A stretch of DNA of 64,000 nucleotides from Amoebidium appalachense (taxonomy: Eukaryota; Ichthyosporea). Below the pieces are notes generated by a model. The model did not search any database. It saw only the letters and a program-made list of their open reading frames with translations, and was not told the origin of the DNA. The stretch covers positions 7,750,001-7,814,000 of the forward strand of contig CAVNZM010000008.1 in assembly GCA_963693365.1 (NCBI GenBank), given 5' to 3'. This document shows, in pieces, positions 1-41,246 of the stretch (its first letter is position 1; each line of letters opens with the position of its first letter). Position numbers and translations under genes: made by a program.

Positions 1-252
1 CCCGTGTTTGTGTGTCTCTCGCTGTGTGTGTCTTTTTTTGGGGGAGAGGGAAGGGTGGGGGGGGGGGGGGGGGAGGTGGGGGGGGGGGGGGGGGGGGGGG
101 GGTTGGTTTGGCATGCGCTGCATGTCATGGAATCAAAAAAGGGCGTACATGCACAAACACACGCCCGCCCGCCTGCACGGACACCAAGGACACACACACA
201 TGCACACGCAGACTTAATTGGGGCAGGCAAGCACCATTGCAAACCGGAAGCA

Positions 253-300
253 CAAACAAACAAACAAACAAACAAACAAACAAACAAACAAACAAAACAA
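253..300. repeat. (CAAA)n / AAAC tetranucleotide tract
   Basis: About eleven AAAC units running into A-rich sequence, in the intron 3' of the last visible mARC-like exon. Confidence 0.9.
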
Positions 301-330
301 AAAAACAAAAACGAAAACACGAATCATTAC

Positions 331-6414
<6,084 letters not shown>

Positions 6415-6645
6415 GCTTGCGTAACTTCAGTACATGCAGGATCTTAAGTCTCAGTTGCCCACTAACTGGTTGAGAAGCCCTGCCTTCAAAATAATACGTG
6501 TTGGAATTCTTGCAACAAGCAGCAACGCACACACTGATGACAAGGAAAAAACGTTCTCTGTGTCTCCGTACTGACATCAGCTACAGTTCCAAGCAGTGCA
6601 CCGCATCCGTGTTTGCGCCATCAGTCTCAACGGTGGCTCAGTCAA

Positions 6646-6653
6646 TGACGTCA
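6646..6653. promoter_or_regulatory. CRE-like octamer TGACGTCA
   Basis: Perfect palindromic ATF/CREB-type site, 232 bp upstream of the mARC-like ATG and about 300 bp before a good donor (TAG|GTAAGG at 946-951 of the 6 kb block) that could end the TCERG1 leader exon. Function is inferred from motif and position only. Confidence 0.4.
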
Positions 6654-6779
6654 ATTTGCTTATAGGGCTCTTATGAAGTTACAGTGTAGGCTACCTAATC
6701 TCACATACAAAGTCTACGCGCTTTAGACTGTATGACCTTGTGTTTGACCTGTTTCGCCCGGGCCCCCGAGCCTCGGCGG

Positions 6780-6945
6780 GAGGGCGACAGAACGAGGAAT
6801 CTTCTTTCGAACTGGGCTGAATGATGGTTGTGTTTATAAGATTTGCAGGCAGATAGAGAAATTTTCTAGGATACCTCGAGTGCTTGTCCGCCAAGAATCG
6901 TTCAGGCGTGAGGGCTGCAGCAGTCGGCGTTTTCGACTCTTGTAG
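6780..6945 (+). other. Candidate 5'-UTR exon of TCERG1
   Basis: Unique, repeat-free sequence ending in a consensus donor (TTGTAG|GTAAGG, intron starting 6946). TCERG1 needs an upstream exon because its ATG exon begins with a splice acceptor at 8867. The left boundary is arbitrary, since I cannot see the transcription start. Confidence 0.3.
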
Positions 6946-7162
6946 GTAAGGGTGATGTCAAACAAGCACTGCTCTGTCTCTGACTGTGGACCTCTCATCT
7001 CATCTTTTCTCCCCCCTCCCTCCCTCCCTCCCCCCCTCCCTCCCCTCCCCTCTCCCCCCCCCCATCCCCTCTCCCCTCTCCCTGTCTATTCGCTTCCGTT
7101 TCTAGCTTCCTCCATCTTTCCTCCTCCCCTCCTGAACCTCCTCGTCCTGCCCCTCTCCCCGC

Positions 7163-7290
<128 letters not shown>

Positions 7291-7428
7291 TCTCCCTCCC
7301 TCCCTCCCTCCCAACCCCCTCTCTCTCTCTTTCTCTCTCTCTCTCTCCCCCCCCCCCCCCCCCCTCCCTCCCCCACCTCTCTCTCCCTCTCTCCCTCCCT
7401 CCCTCACTTCCTCCCTCCCTCTCTGCCC

Positions 7429-7489
<61 letters not shown>

Positions 7490-7541
7490 CCCCCTCTTCC
7501 TCTCTCTTCCTCTCTCTCTTCTCTCTCCCTCTCCCCCTCTT

Positions 7542-7573
<32 letters not shown>

Positions 7574-8157
7574 CCCTCCCCCCCCCCCCTCTCTCCCCCC
7601 CCCCCCTCCCCCCTTCCGTCATCCCTCAACACCAATCTCTGCGCTGCTCTTCCCACCTCCCCAACCCCCCACCCCTCTTCCTCGCTCCTCTTCTTCAGAT
7701 TTCCAACCTCGAGAGCAACAACGTCTTCCATCAACTCTCCCCCCCCCCCCTCCCCCCACGCCCCCTCTACACCACACCCGGTCTTTTCCGGACCCATCCG
7801 TTTCCATTCCCCCTAGCTTTTTTCTTACTGCTGACCTGTGCGCATACAGTGCAGCACTCCTTTTCAACCATGATTGGGACTGACACTCTTGTTTCCTGTT
7901 GCTTGGCATTGTGTGTGTGGTAGTCTACCAGGCAGGTGCAAAATGTCCGTTTGATGCTTCCAAGACGATATTTTCCAAGTCAAAAAACAAAAACCAGTCT
8001 ACTTGGTTTGTGCTGCTGAGTTACAAAAGAAGATTCTCTTGAGCTTTACCTTGATTCTTTTTATGTCATCGACCACCAGCAACAGAGGTTTTATGTTATG
8101 TCTTCGATCACAGCAGATGCAAACACACAGACACGCACGCACACACACACACACACC

Positions 8158-8244
<87 letters not shown>

Positions 8245-8890
8245 CCTCTCTCCTGTCACCCCCCCAATGCCCTCTCTCTTGTTTGCTCTCTACTTATCCA
8301 TCCCCATTTCTTTCCCTCTCCATTATATCACGTTTTTCTTTTCCTCCCGTTCCCCTGCCTCCCTCCCAGGGGTCCCCCCCCCCCCCCCCCCCCCTTCCCT
8401 CCCTCTCCTCTCTCCCTTCTTTCCCTCCATCTCTGCCTCCCTCCGCCCTCGCTTCCCCCACCCGATCCTCTCTCCCTCCGTCCCTCCCTCTGTGCCCCTT
8501 TATTCCTCCTCACTTCCTTCATCGTTCTCTCTGTCCCTCTCCCCATCTTTCCCTGTTTCCCCCTCCCTCCCCTCCGGCTTTTCATCCCCCTCCTCGTTCT
8601 CTCTCTCTGCCCCTCATGACTTGGCCCCTACTTGAGGATTGGCCCTACTTATCATGCATTGTCTTTGTGTGCGGTCTTTTCCTGCAAAGTCTCCACTGTG
8701 TTGTCGGTCGCAAATGGTTAAATACTTCGCACACTTTACCTCCCCCCCCCCCCCCCCCCCCCCCCCCAGCACCTCTCTCCCTACCTCTTTGCGAGTTTAT
8801 TTCCGTTATCTTCCTCCATGACAAAAACTCATCGAAAACCTGAAAAATATGCTCCTTGCAATTGCAGATTGCCCGTGCCAACACACCAAC

Positions 8891-29027
<20,137 letters not shown>

Positions 29028-29779
29028 GATAAAAATATATAAAATATATAAAAAATTAAAAAAATATGTGAGCTCGTCGGTTTTCTTCGTACGGTACGGG
29101 ATTTTGGCTTTGGGATGTGCTCTTCTGGTTCGAATGTGTGTGGTTCACATGACAGGTGGTGGTGGTAGTCCCGTTGGTCTCCTTTCCATTTTCTTTCTTT
29201 TTCTTTCTTTCTTTTTCTTTCTTTTTTTTGGGGGGGGGTCTGATGTAGAGACTACGGTAGCATGTACGGATACATGAAGGGCATGGAGTCGTGATATCAG
29301 TGATACCCGTATGGACACACGTACGTCTACATACATGTTCATGCACCCACGTACATGTATGTGCATGTACATGCACATACGTACATACACACTGACGGAC
29401 ATATGACACGCAATGCACACACACACAAATGCGGAAGCAAAGCAGAATTAAAATTGCCTGAAAAAGTGGACTTTCATGCAACTTTGATTGTGAATCTTGC
29501 TCTTCCTCTCGGTATTTATCATCAACAAAGCACTGGGTATATTTGTGCACTCAAAGCGGCCGTATTAGTGGGTCAGTCAGGGACAATTTTAGCGTGAGAT
29601 CAGTTGCCGATTTGTTCGGCACACAGAACGAGATAAACGTGTACACACAGAGAGAGAGGGAGAGGGAGAGAGGGAGGGGGAGAGAGAGGTAGAGAGGAGA
29701 GAGGGAGAGAGGAGAAAGAGCGGGAGGGAGGGACTGTGTGTGTGTGTGTGTTTGTCCGTGTGTCTGTGTGTGTGTGTGT

Positions 29780-29815
<36 letters not shown>

Positions 29816-30413
29816 ACAAAGGGACTCGTGGAGTATGGGGTGTAGTGGTGTGTGTTGTATCCATGGTGCCACGGATAGGCAGCCAATGATTAATGGTGCT
29901 TGTGCTCCCGGACCTCGCGTCCAAATCACCTAATTCCGCAGAGTTGACTCATACATGATTTAGCCACGACAGCACGATTAGGTATAAAGTGACCTTCTCA
30001 GGCTGAGATGTCGGTTTGTACATTTTCTTGCTTTCGTTCGCGTGATACTGCCACAAGAGTACGTCTCTATAGATCTATGAACTCGGCAATGCGCATGGCA
30101 TGGGCTCCTCCGTCAACGCGTCAAAAACACGGCCTTCTTGGATACCCATGCATGGACCTGATGGTTTGAGGATGATCGATCGAACATATTAAGCTGATAT
30201 TCCTACGTTTTTTTGTTGTTTTATAAATTTATCAACCCACTGCGGCGTCGACAATGTTTTCGCCTTCAGTATGATACGTGGTACAGTAAAGGTAGGGCAG
30301 GCTGCCAGCAAGGGTTTTCTTTTCGGGATGCGGGTACCAACAAATAGAAAAATTATTACATACAAAACAACAGCACAATTAACTGTGCAAACTCCAGTGC
30401 TAAATCAGTTCTA
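29028..30413. other. Spacer 3' of TCERG1
   Basis: AT-rich just after the stop (29030-29070; no perfect AATAAA seen), then unique sequence. 29280-29410 is rich in overlapping ACATGT/ACGT palindromes. From 29524 it is the first copy of a 1.2-kb direct duplication including GA/GT microsatellites. No gene recognised on either strand. Confidence 0.5.
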
Positions 30414-30576
30414 TCATCCATGGATCCACATAGATTTTTCGAAGTCTTTGCCGCTGAGCACTTTACACAAACTGCGTTTTACCCCAATACATTTTTTGGG
30501 AGCAGACACCGTCTTCTTTTTCTTTCCAGTGTAATACGTACATGTGACCCACTTCGTCCAACTGGTGCCAATGGCA

Positions 30577-30614
<38 letters not shown>

Positions 30615-30725
30615 GGCGTGTACTGTCCCACCGCCACCACCTCAGCGTGTGTACACGTGTGCCACCGGTTCAAGGTGTCTTATGTGCCACGTGTGTCTCT
30701 GGTGTGTGCACGTGCATGTGTGTGT

Positions 30726-30735
<10 letters not shown>
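29524..30735. repeat. Direct duplication, copy 1 (about 1.2 kb)
   Basis: Nearly identical to 32319-33533 (spacing 2,795 bp for most of its length). Outside the GA/GT tracts only a few substitutions are visible, for example CTCCTCC against CTCCCCC, and ATTATT against ATCATT. Divergence begins at the terminal (GT)n, which is long here and short in copy 2. Confidence 0.95.
30414..30578 (-). CDS. Candidate terminal exon, small lysine-rich ORF (copy 1)
   Basis: 54 codons ending TGA: starts DAIGTSWTKWVTC, contains TGKKKKTVSAPKKC and ends GKDFEKSMWIHG. Basic composition unlike its surroundings. The 5' side is poly-G with no AG acceptor, and the plus strand here has a good polypyrimidine acceptor of its own (CTTTTTCTTTCCAG), so coding status is doubtful. 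No family recognised. Confidence 0.2.
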
Positions 30736-30774
<39 letters not shown>

Positions 30775-30906
30775 CGCGCGGGCACGCGGCGCGAATCTTC
30801 GACGCGTGTGTGGCTGTAGCACTTGTCCCTCTCCACGTTTGTGTACATGATGTATGCCGTACCTCGAAGCCAAAGGGTGTAGGGTGTGCAGAAGGCGTGC
30901 GGGGAA

Positions 30907-30939
<33 letters not shown>

Positions 30940-31448
30940 TATACCCCCATGGTCGTTAAGGGGACAGAAAATATCTCGGATGCACCGAGGATGCTAGGTT
31001 GCATTTATTAGAACCAGACCTTAGAAGGTTTATTTCACCCGCACAACTGCGAGCAGTGACCTGTTATTGAAGTCTAGAAATACGAATATAAAAGCTACTC
31101 ATTGGATCTTGCGCAGTCTGCAACCACACAGATAGTGGCTACAAATTACAGATTTAACCCTTTTTACAGCCTGGTGCGGCAGTTACGGCTACAGAACACA
31201 ACCCCTCTACTCGTAGCAAATGAAAACATGTTACACAACGTACATGGCACACCGAGTTAGGCACACTAACCCGGTCAAAACATCACTACGCCACAAGAAC
31301 CACATCTTGGCGGGCTTGGTGTTGCCGTGGAATTCGTGCAAACACGTGATTGGTGAATAGAACTCACATTCGCAAGGTACGGACCAATTAGAACACAACA
31401 CCGGCGGTGGGGCTGGTGTGATGCACGTGGTCGTGGGTGTGAACGTGG

Positions 31449-31592
31449 TCATGTGGACGGGTGGGTGTAGGGCACACGGTGCAAGGGTGTGCCGTTGCCC
31501 GATTGTTGTAGAAGGGACTGGAATATTGAGTCGATGCCTAGGTCCTGTGTGAGTGAGCGTGAGCGCGCCTGTGTGTGTGTGTGTGTGTCTGT

Positions 31593-31675
<83 letters not shown>

Positions 31676-31681
31676 CGTGCA

Positions 31682-31718
<37 letters not shown>

Positions 31719-31858
31719 GTGTGGATGCAGTTGTGTGCACATGCGTGTGTCTGGGCGTGCATACGTGTGGCCCAACCTGTGTGGCCTCCAAGCGGAAGGG
31801 GGAAGTGATGGGACCTGTGAGGGTGTGGGGGGAGAGAGGGGTGATGGCGGCGGGCGGG

Positions 31859-31891
<33 letters not shown>

Positions 31892-32123
31892 GTTGAGAGT
31901 CGGGATAGCTAGTCGGGATTGGGTTTGGGGTTGTGCATCCGGGGAAGAGAGGAAAGCACTGAATAAAACAGATGGAGATAGGTGTGTCATTGGAACAAAA
32001 TGTTTGCCAGCAGCCCCAGCCCCCCCCCCCCCCCCTGGGGGCCCCACGCACCTCAAAAGGCACATGTTGTCTGCACACAGGACACACCCAGCGGCCTGTT
32101 CGACAGCCAAGCTGGGTATATGT
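31449..32123 (-). CDS. SP-RING (PIAS/SIZ SUMO E3 ligase) finger fragment, two exons
   Basis: Exon 32052-32123 (24 codons, phase 0) reads YTQLGCRTGRWVCPVCRQHVPFE; exon 31449-31544 follows in phase 0 with DLGIDSIFQSLLQQSG and then a stop. Together they match the second half of the SP-RING of PIAS proteins (Y.QMNEKK.TW.CPVC...APYE.L.IDG.F..IL). The acceptors are TCCACAG and CACACAG beside CA-type repeats. SUMO ligation is the known role of the family. The first half of the finger (C.H..CFD) was not found upstream, so this is either an incomplete gene model or a broken gene. Confidence 0.5.
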
Positions 32124-32129
32124 CTGTGG

Positions 32130-32201
<72 letters not shown>

Positions 32202-32212
32202 ATGTGTACTGT

Positions 32213-32274
<62 letters not shown>

Positions 32275-32318
32275 TGTACTGTCAATGTGTGTGCGTCTGT
32301 GTGCGCGTGTGTGTGCCT

Positions 32319-32576
32319 AACAAAGCACTGGGTATATTTGTGCACTCAAAGCGGCCGTATTAGTGGGTCAGTCAGGGACAATTTTAGCGTGAGATCAGTT
32401 GCCGATTTGTTCGGCACACAGAACGAGATAAACGTGTACACACAGAGAGAGAGAGAGAGGGAGAGAGGGAGGGGGAGAGAGAGGTAGAGAGGAGAGAGGG
32501 AGAGAGGAGAAAGAGCGGGAGGGAGGGACTGTGTGTGTGTGTGTGTTTGTCCGTGTGTGTCTGTGTGTGTGTGTGT

Positions 32577-32609
<33 letters not shown>

Positions 32610-33371
32610 GACAAAGGGACTCGTGGAGTATGGGGTGTAGTGGTGTGTGTTGTATCCATGGTGCCACGGATAGGCAGCCAATGATTAATGGTGCTTGTGC
32701 TCCCGGACCTCGCGTCCAAATCACCTAATTCCGCAGAGTTGACTCATACATGATTTAGCCACGACAGCACGATTAGGTATAAAGTGACCTTCTCAGGCTG
32801 AGATGTCGGTTTGTACATTTTCTTGCTTTCGTTCGCGTGATACTGCCACAAGAGTACGTCTCTATAGATCTATGAACTCGGCAATGCGCATGGCATGGGC
32901 TCCCCCGTCAACGCGTCAAAAACACGGCCTTCTTGGATACCCATGCATGGACCTGATGGTTTGAGGATGATCGATCGAACATATTAAGCTGATATTCCTA
33001 CTTTTTTTTGTTGTTTTATAAATTTATCAACCCACTGCGGCGTCGACAATGTTTTCGCCTTCAGTATGATACGTGGTACAGTAAAGGTAGGGCAGGCTGC
33101 CAGCAAGGGTTTTCTTTTCGGGATGCGGGTACCAACAAATAGAAAAATCATTACATACAAAACAACAGCACAATTAACTGTGCAAACTCCAGTGCTAAAT
33201 CAGTTCTATCATCCATGGATCCACATAGATTTTTCGAAGTCTTTGCCGCTGAGCACTTTACACAAACTGCGTTTTACCCCAATACATTTTTTGGGAGCAG
33301 ACACCGTCTTCTTTTTCTTTCCAGTGTAATACGTACATGTGACCCACTTCGTCCAACTGGTGCCAATGGCA

Positions 33372-33408
<37 letters not shown>

Positions 33409-33533
33409 GGCGTGTACTGTCCCACCGCCACCACCTCAGCGTGTGTACACGTGTGCCACCGGTTCAAGGTGTCTTATGTGCCACGTGTGTCTCTGGTGTG
33501 TGCACGTGCATGTGTGTGTCTCTCTGTGTGTGT
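32319..33533. repeat. Direct duplication, copy 2 (about 1.2 kb)
   Basis: Second copy of 29524-30735. It begins abruptly after a (GT)n tract and ends at a TGTGTGAAATG junction. Near identity suggests a young duplication, or a local assembly duplication at repeat-rich ends. Confidence 0.95.
33209..33373 (-). CDS. Candidate terminal exon, small lysine-rich ORF (copy 2)
   Basis: Same 54-codon frame preserved in the second copy of the duplication; because the copies are nearly identical this is not independent evidence of selection. Confidence 0.15.
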
Positions 33534-33738
33534 GAAATGTACGTGTGTGCATGTGTGTCGGTGTGTCTGTTACTATATGTGTGTTAAATGAAGGCCAATG
33601 GGGGCCCCGGCCCCGAGCGGGGCGGGCGGGCGGGCGGAGGGGGGGGGGGGGGGGGGGGGGGGGGAGAAGATTAGAACTGGGAGGTGAGTGGAAGGTGTAC
33701 ACACGGGTATTTTTTATTGTTGTTTTTATTTATTTGAG

Positions 33739-33799
33739 GGTGTCAAGTGTGAACGGTGCCACACTCAGTGGATGGTGCACCGTGCGTGTTATTGGTACT
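33739..33799 (+). CDS. PHD-like zinc-finger exon fragment
   Basis: About 20 codons after a T-rich acceptor (TTTATTTGAG): GVKCERCHTQWMVHRACYWY. The C-x2-C...W-x2-H-x2-C spacing is PHD-like but with W-x2-H in place of the usual W-x-H. Orphan: no neighbouring plus-strand exon supports it. SIZ-type SUMO ligases combine PHD and SP-RING, yet the SP-RING exons nearby are on the opposite strand. Confidence 0.25.
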
Positions 33800-33870
33800 G
33801 TGTGTACATGCACGTGTGTGTGACTCACGGGGGAGAGGGGGGAGGGGGGGGGGGAGGCGGGCCCGGGTAA

Positions 33871-34242
33871 GGCCCAACTACATCCGCAGAGTGACTTGCA
33901 AAAAGCAGAAAGAGCGGAATCATTCTGCAAAAAGCGGGATAATTCTGCAAAAAGCAGACTGATTCTGCTTTTTGCAGAATTATCTGTTTTGAGCAGAATT
34001 TTCCCCCAAAAAGCAGTACTATTCGGCCTTCAACAGCAGATTGAATAATTCTGCCAGTTAGCAGAATAATCCTGCTAAAAGCTGAGTGAATCTGCTTTTG
34101 CGGAATCATTCTGCCAAAAGCAGAATCGCTCTGCTTTTGCAGAATAACTCTTGCTTTTGCATTTTTGCAGAATAGTTCTGCTTTTTGCAGAATAATTCTG
34201 CTCGGAGCAAGTACTATTGACTCAGCCGATGTGGTTGGGCCC
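33871..34242. mobile_element. Palindrome-rich element with GGGCCCAACCACATC inverted ends, copy 1
   Basis: About 372 bp bounded by GGCCCAACTACATC on the left and the inverse of GGGCCCAACCACATCGGC on the right. The interior is built of degenerate units around GCAGAAT-N-ATTCTGC with A-rich spacers, so either strand can fold extensively. No coding capacity. A second copy lies at 41247-41617. Superfamily unknown; no target-site duplication seen. Confidence 0.6.
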
Positions 34243-34506
34243 TCCGGAGGGGAGGGGGGAGGGGGGGGGGGAGAGGGGGGGGGGGGGGGGGAGGGTGGGG
34301 GAAGCAAAGGGGGGATGAATAATGTGTGTGCAGAGGCTCCGAGCTTAGCGGCCGGTGCACGTGCCACGGAGCGACTGGACGGACGGTGCACCCGTTTGTG
34401 TATTCAAAAGTATGGCACATGAATTTTAAAGCAGTTGCTGTGCGCGTGCCACATTGTGGTCGTGTGTGCCATCGCAGTGTGTATGTGCCACAGTGTGTGT
34501 GTGTGT

Positions 34507-34562
<56 letters not shown>

Positions 34563-34605
34563 CAGTGTGTGTGTGTGTGTGTGTATGTGTTTGTGTGTGT
34601 GTGTA

Positions 34606-34644
<39 letters not shown>

Positions 34645-34648
34645 CAGT

Positions 34649-34692
<44 letters not shown>

Positions 34693-35020
34693 ATGTGTGT
34701 GTGTGTGCGTGTGCGCATGTGTATGACACTGTGCGCGGGTTGCTGTCGGACACCGTGTGTGTCTGCATGTGTGCATGTGTGCATGTGTGCATGTGTACAT
34801 GTGTGTGTGTGTGTGTGTGCGCGCGCGCGAGTGTGTGCGCGTGCATGTGTGCGTGCTCCTCCTCCTCCTGCTCCTCCTCCTCCTTGATTAATCTATATTG
34901 GGAGAGTGTACCGTAAGTACGGGAAGGAGGGGGGACGAAGGTGTGCCACGGGTGCGGGGGTGAAGAGGGGAAGAGGGTGGGGGGAGGGCCTCGGGGTGGG
35001 GGGGGGGGGGAGGAGCGCAC

Positions 35021-35102
35021 TCATATACCACATTAACTTTGCGTTCAGCAACCCTGAGCTCCTTGGGGGCGCCAGGGGTTTTGGCGGGAAAATTGAAGTC
35101 AG
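35021..35102 (-). CDS. Candidate exon of unknown gene
   Basis: 82 nt between CCAATCAG and a GTGCGC donor, reading DFNFPAKTPGAPKELRVAER then KVNVVY in one open frame. Unique, non-repetitive, protein-like composition, same strand as the SP-RING exons about 3 kb downstream. No family match and no in-phase partner found. Confidence 0.2.
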
Positions 35103-35500
35103 CTGATTGGATCTACCGGAAGGCCGCTTCAAGTTCCCCATGCACCGGCCACCGCCTCGAGATGATCAGACACCGCCTCTCACTTTAAAGCTTTCAAACG
35201 TAACTGCAATGCTTCTGGATGAAACAACTCTACGCCGCTGTGGTTCTCAAAATCCTTCTCCGTAACTACGCGTACACCAAGTGGCGGCATGTTGTCGTGT
35301 GTTTACCGTTTTCTCGTTGTGTTTTTTCGAAACTTTTTTTTTTTCGCTCTGTGTAGGTTTCTGTGGTTTTTTGGTTTGTCTACTTCCGGTAGGTAACCCC
35401 GCGGCATAAAAATAGCTCGATCTTGAATAATGTACGCTAAATATAGAAAGCCTCGGGAGTTGCCCCCCCCCCCTCCCCCCCCTCCCCCCTCCCCCCCCCC

Positions 35501-35531
<31 letters not shown>

Positions 35532-35557
35532 ACACACCACCCACCCACCCACCCAGG

Positions 35558-35593
<36 letters not shown>

Positions 35594-36022
35594 TCCCCCT
35601 TGCATGTGCGTACGTACAGTGGATATAACATAGATGCATTGATGTATTCATGTAGGCAGATCAGGGGGGTCAGAAACTTAATAATCTTACCGATAACTGA
35701 GTGTGCACACATGGCTTGAGCTCGATGCATGTACCTCCGAGTAGCGCCACGTGTACATGAATTTGTGTGTGCGTGCGTACCGTCGATATCGTGCTTGTGT
35801 ATGTACTGTGTCTGCAGTGTGACATGGTGCGTGTGCGTGTGCGTGTGCGTGTGCGCCAAGGGGGGGGGGGGGGGGGGGGGGGTCGCACTGTTTTTCAAAA
35901 ACCCATTTGCTTTTCTTATTCACGGTCCTCGCTTTTTTTTTTTTTTGGCCCCAAGGGGGGAGGGGAGGGGGAGGGGGGAGGGGGGGCAGGGAGGGGAGGA
36001 AGGGGGGGGCTGGGGGGAGACG

Positions 36023-36060
<38 letters not shown>

Positions 36061-36075
36061 TCAGAGAATTCGGAA

Positions 36076-36107
<32 letters not shown>

Positions 36108-36740
36108 TCAGAGAATTCGGAAGGCGGGGGGGGGGGGGGGGGGGGGGGGGGGGAGGGCCGGAGGGGTGGAAGAAGACGGGAAGAATCATCATAAAGTAGA
36201 CAAAAGGGAGGTACAATTACGCAACTTACGGCCTGGTATGTGCAGAAATTATAATCTCGCACATTATTATTGTGACATATTTCTATGTGTAGCCGAGGGA
36301 TGGGGGCCCAGGGGGAAGGGGGGGTCCGGCCGGTGTGTGTGTGCGCGCGCGCGCGTGTGTGTTTGCGGGCGGGCGGAGGGGGGGGGGGGGGGGGGGGGAG
36401 AATGGTTTCGGGGGTCTTGCTTATCCGAAAGGAATAATTTCATCATTTCATCAACTATATGCAGACGTTGCATCGATATCTGAGGTTACATTTTTCACAA
36501 CTGCATTTACAAAACGCAGCCACTCACTACCCAACCCAGCGGCACTTTACTTTTTCTCTAAATTCAAAATGTCTCTAAATTCGAACTCAAGCTTTCACTA
36601 TCGGTTATGTAAAACACCACTACCATTTTCGAAACCCCGCATAACTCGATACCAAACCTTAGATAACAATTTACCAAACTATGTGGATATATTGAGCGTC
36701 TCTAACAATGGCCCATACCCATATACATGATCATAGGTCT

Positions 36741-36746
36741 TTTATT
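36741..36746 (-). terminator. Possible polyadenylation signal of gene A
   Basis: TTTATT on the plus strand, i.e. AATAAA in the transcript, about 140 nt after the stop codon. Confidence 0.35.
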
Positions 36747-36885
36747 CCCAAATTTGGATGCTTCAGGTTCCAGAGGTAACATTAAATAAGAGAGCTGCTA
36801 CCTATTAGACATTCCATTACCATATATAGATAGCACTGTTACCGATCGCGATGCAACATTACAATACCATATACAGACATAATTG

Positions 36886-40283
<3,398 letters not shown>

Positions 40284-40540
40284 GTTCAGCCCTTTCACTC
40301 CCAATTCCTCAATGAAGTTTGTAGTTGTGCTGATGTGATTGCTTTTGGTTTCAGTTTTGTCCCACCACCACACAGTTAGTTTTGTGCTCAGCAGGTGAGT
40401 CGTGCCTTCCTTTCCTCTTTTTTTTTGCCTTTTGTCTTTCTGTTTCTTTTGTGCTTCTCGGCCGATTACGTAACATTGCGGTGAATCTCAATATCCAACC
40501 ATTGATTGTATTTTATAGTCAAATCTGGAAAACAGATCCT

Positions 40541-40560
40541 TATCTATCCAATCGATAAGG
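40541..40560 (-). promoter_or_regulatory. Conserved promoter block upstream of gene A
   Basis: TATCTATCCAATCGATAAGG (plus strand), containing CCAAT and GATAAG cores, 258 bp upstream of the gene A ATG. The same 20 bases occur upstream of gene B within flanks that have otherwise diverged. Confidence 0.45.
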
Positions 40561-41054
40561 GTATCCGTGACGTCAAGGGGAAACCTCGGGTGTCCTCCGG
40601 GACTCCTCCCGGGGCCTCCGGGCCCCGAGCCCGGGCCACCCCCCTCCCCCCGCCCCCCCCCCCCCCCCAACCCCCAACCCCCCTTCTCCCCCCTGCATGC
40701 ATACGTTGTGGGTATGATAGATGTATGCATGTTGGCAGGTCCGGGGGGTCATAAGGAATTTTTTATGATGTGCATGCATGGCTTGAGGTCGAGGTAGTGG
40801 TTTGTAGATGCGTCTGTGTGTACGTATACATGATCGTGTTTTTTCGTGTGTACAATAAATCAGTGCGTGCGTGTGCGTGTGCGTGTGCGTGTGCGCGTGT
40901 GTGCACGAAGGGGGTGGACCGTGGGTGGGGGGGGGGGGGGGGGGGGGGGGGGGGAGGGGGTGTTCGACTAACTAATTAGTACTGAGTACATGTTTGCCCC
41001 CCTTTTCCAAAACTTCATATGCTTGGCTTTTGTGGCATGGTTTTCAAGGTTTCT

Positions 41055-41088
<34 letters not shown>

Positions 41089-41246
41089 CCCCCAAAAAGA
41101 GAAAGAAATTAATGAGGGGTGGGGGAGAGGATTGGAAGAGAAGGCACGGGGAAGGGGAGGGGGGGGGGGGGGGGTCCACAAAGGGGAGGAGGTGGAGGGG
41201 GTGGAGAGGGGGACGGGGCAGGGAGGGGAGGAATTTCGGGGGGGGA

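Larger units (their letters stand above)
34243..36885. other. Repeat-rich spacer 3' of small gene A
   Basis: 34250-34310 G-rich; 34490-34850 (GT)n with interruptions; 34900-35400 mostly unique; 35460-35600 poly-C, CA and poly-A; 35870-36170 poly-G blocks with GATCAGAGAATTCGGAAGG repeated. From about 35600 rightward the sequence aligns with 40690 onward as part of the tandem duplication. Confidence 0.6.

Noticed and set aside
30271-30534. 87-codon plus-strand ORF repeated at 33066-33329
   Set aside because: Identical because the DNA is duplicated; no family likeness, its second half overlaps a T-rich acceptor-like tract, and there is no sign of selection.
30780-30895. Minus-strand frame RGTAYIMYTNVERDKCYSHT as an exon
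   Set aside because: No AG acceptor precedes it and it runs into GC/CA repeats; absent from the second copy of the duplication.
31230-31400. Cys/Trp-rich minus-strand frame (CSNWSVPCECEFYSPITC...) as another exon of the SP-RING gene
   Set aside because: No in-phase splice sites link it to the SP-RING exons, and it does not resemble the region after the finger in PIAS or SIZ proteins.
40284-40373. Upstream in-frame extension of gene A (MWWWDKTETK...)
   Set aside because: Paralogue B shows no similar protein sequence before the shared Met, so the extension is probably leader sequence.
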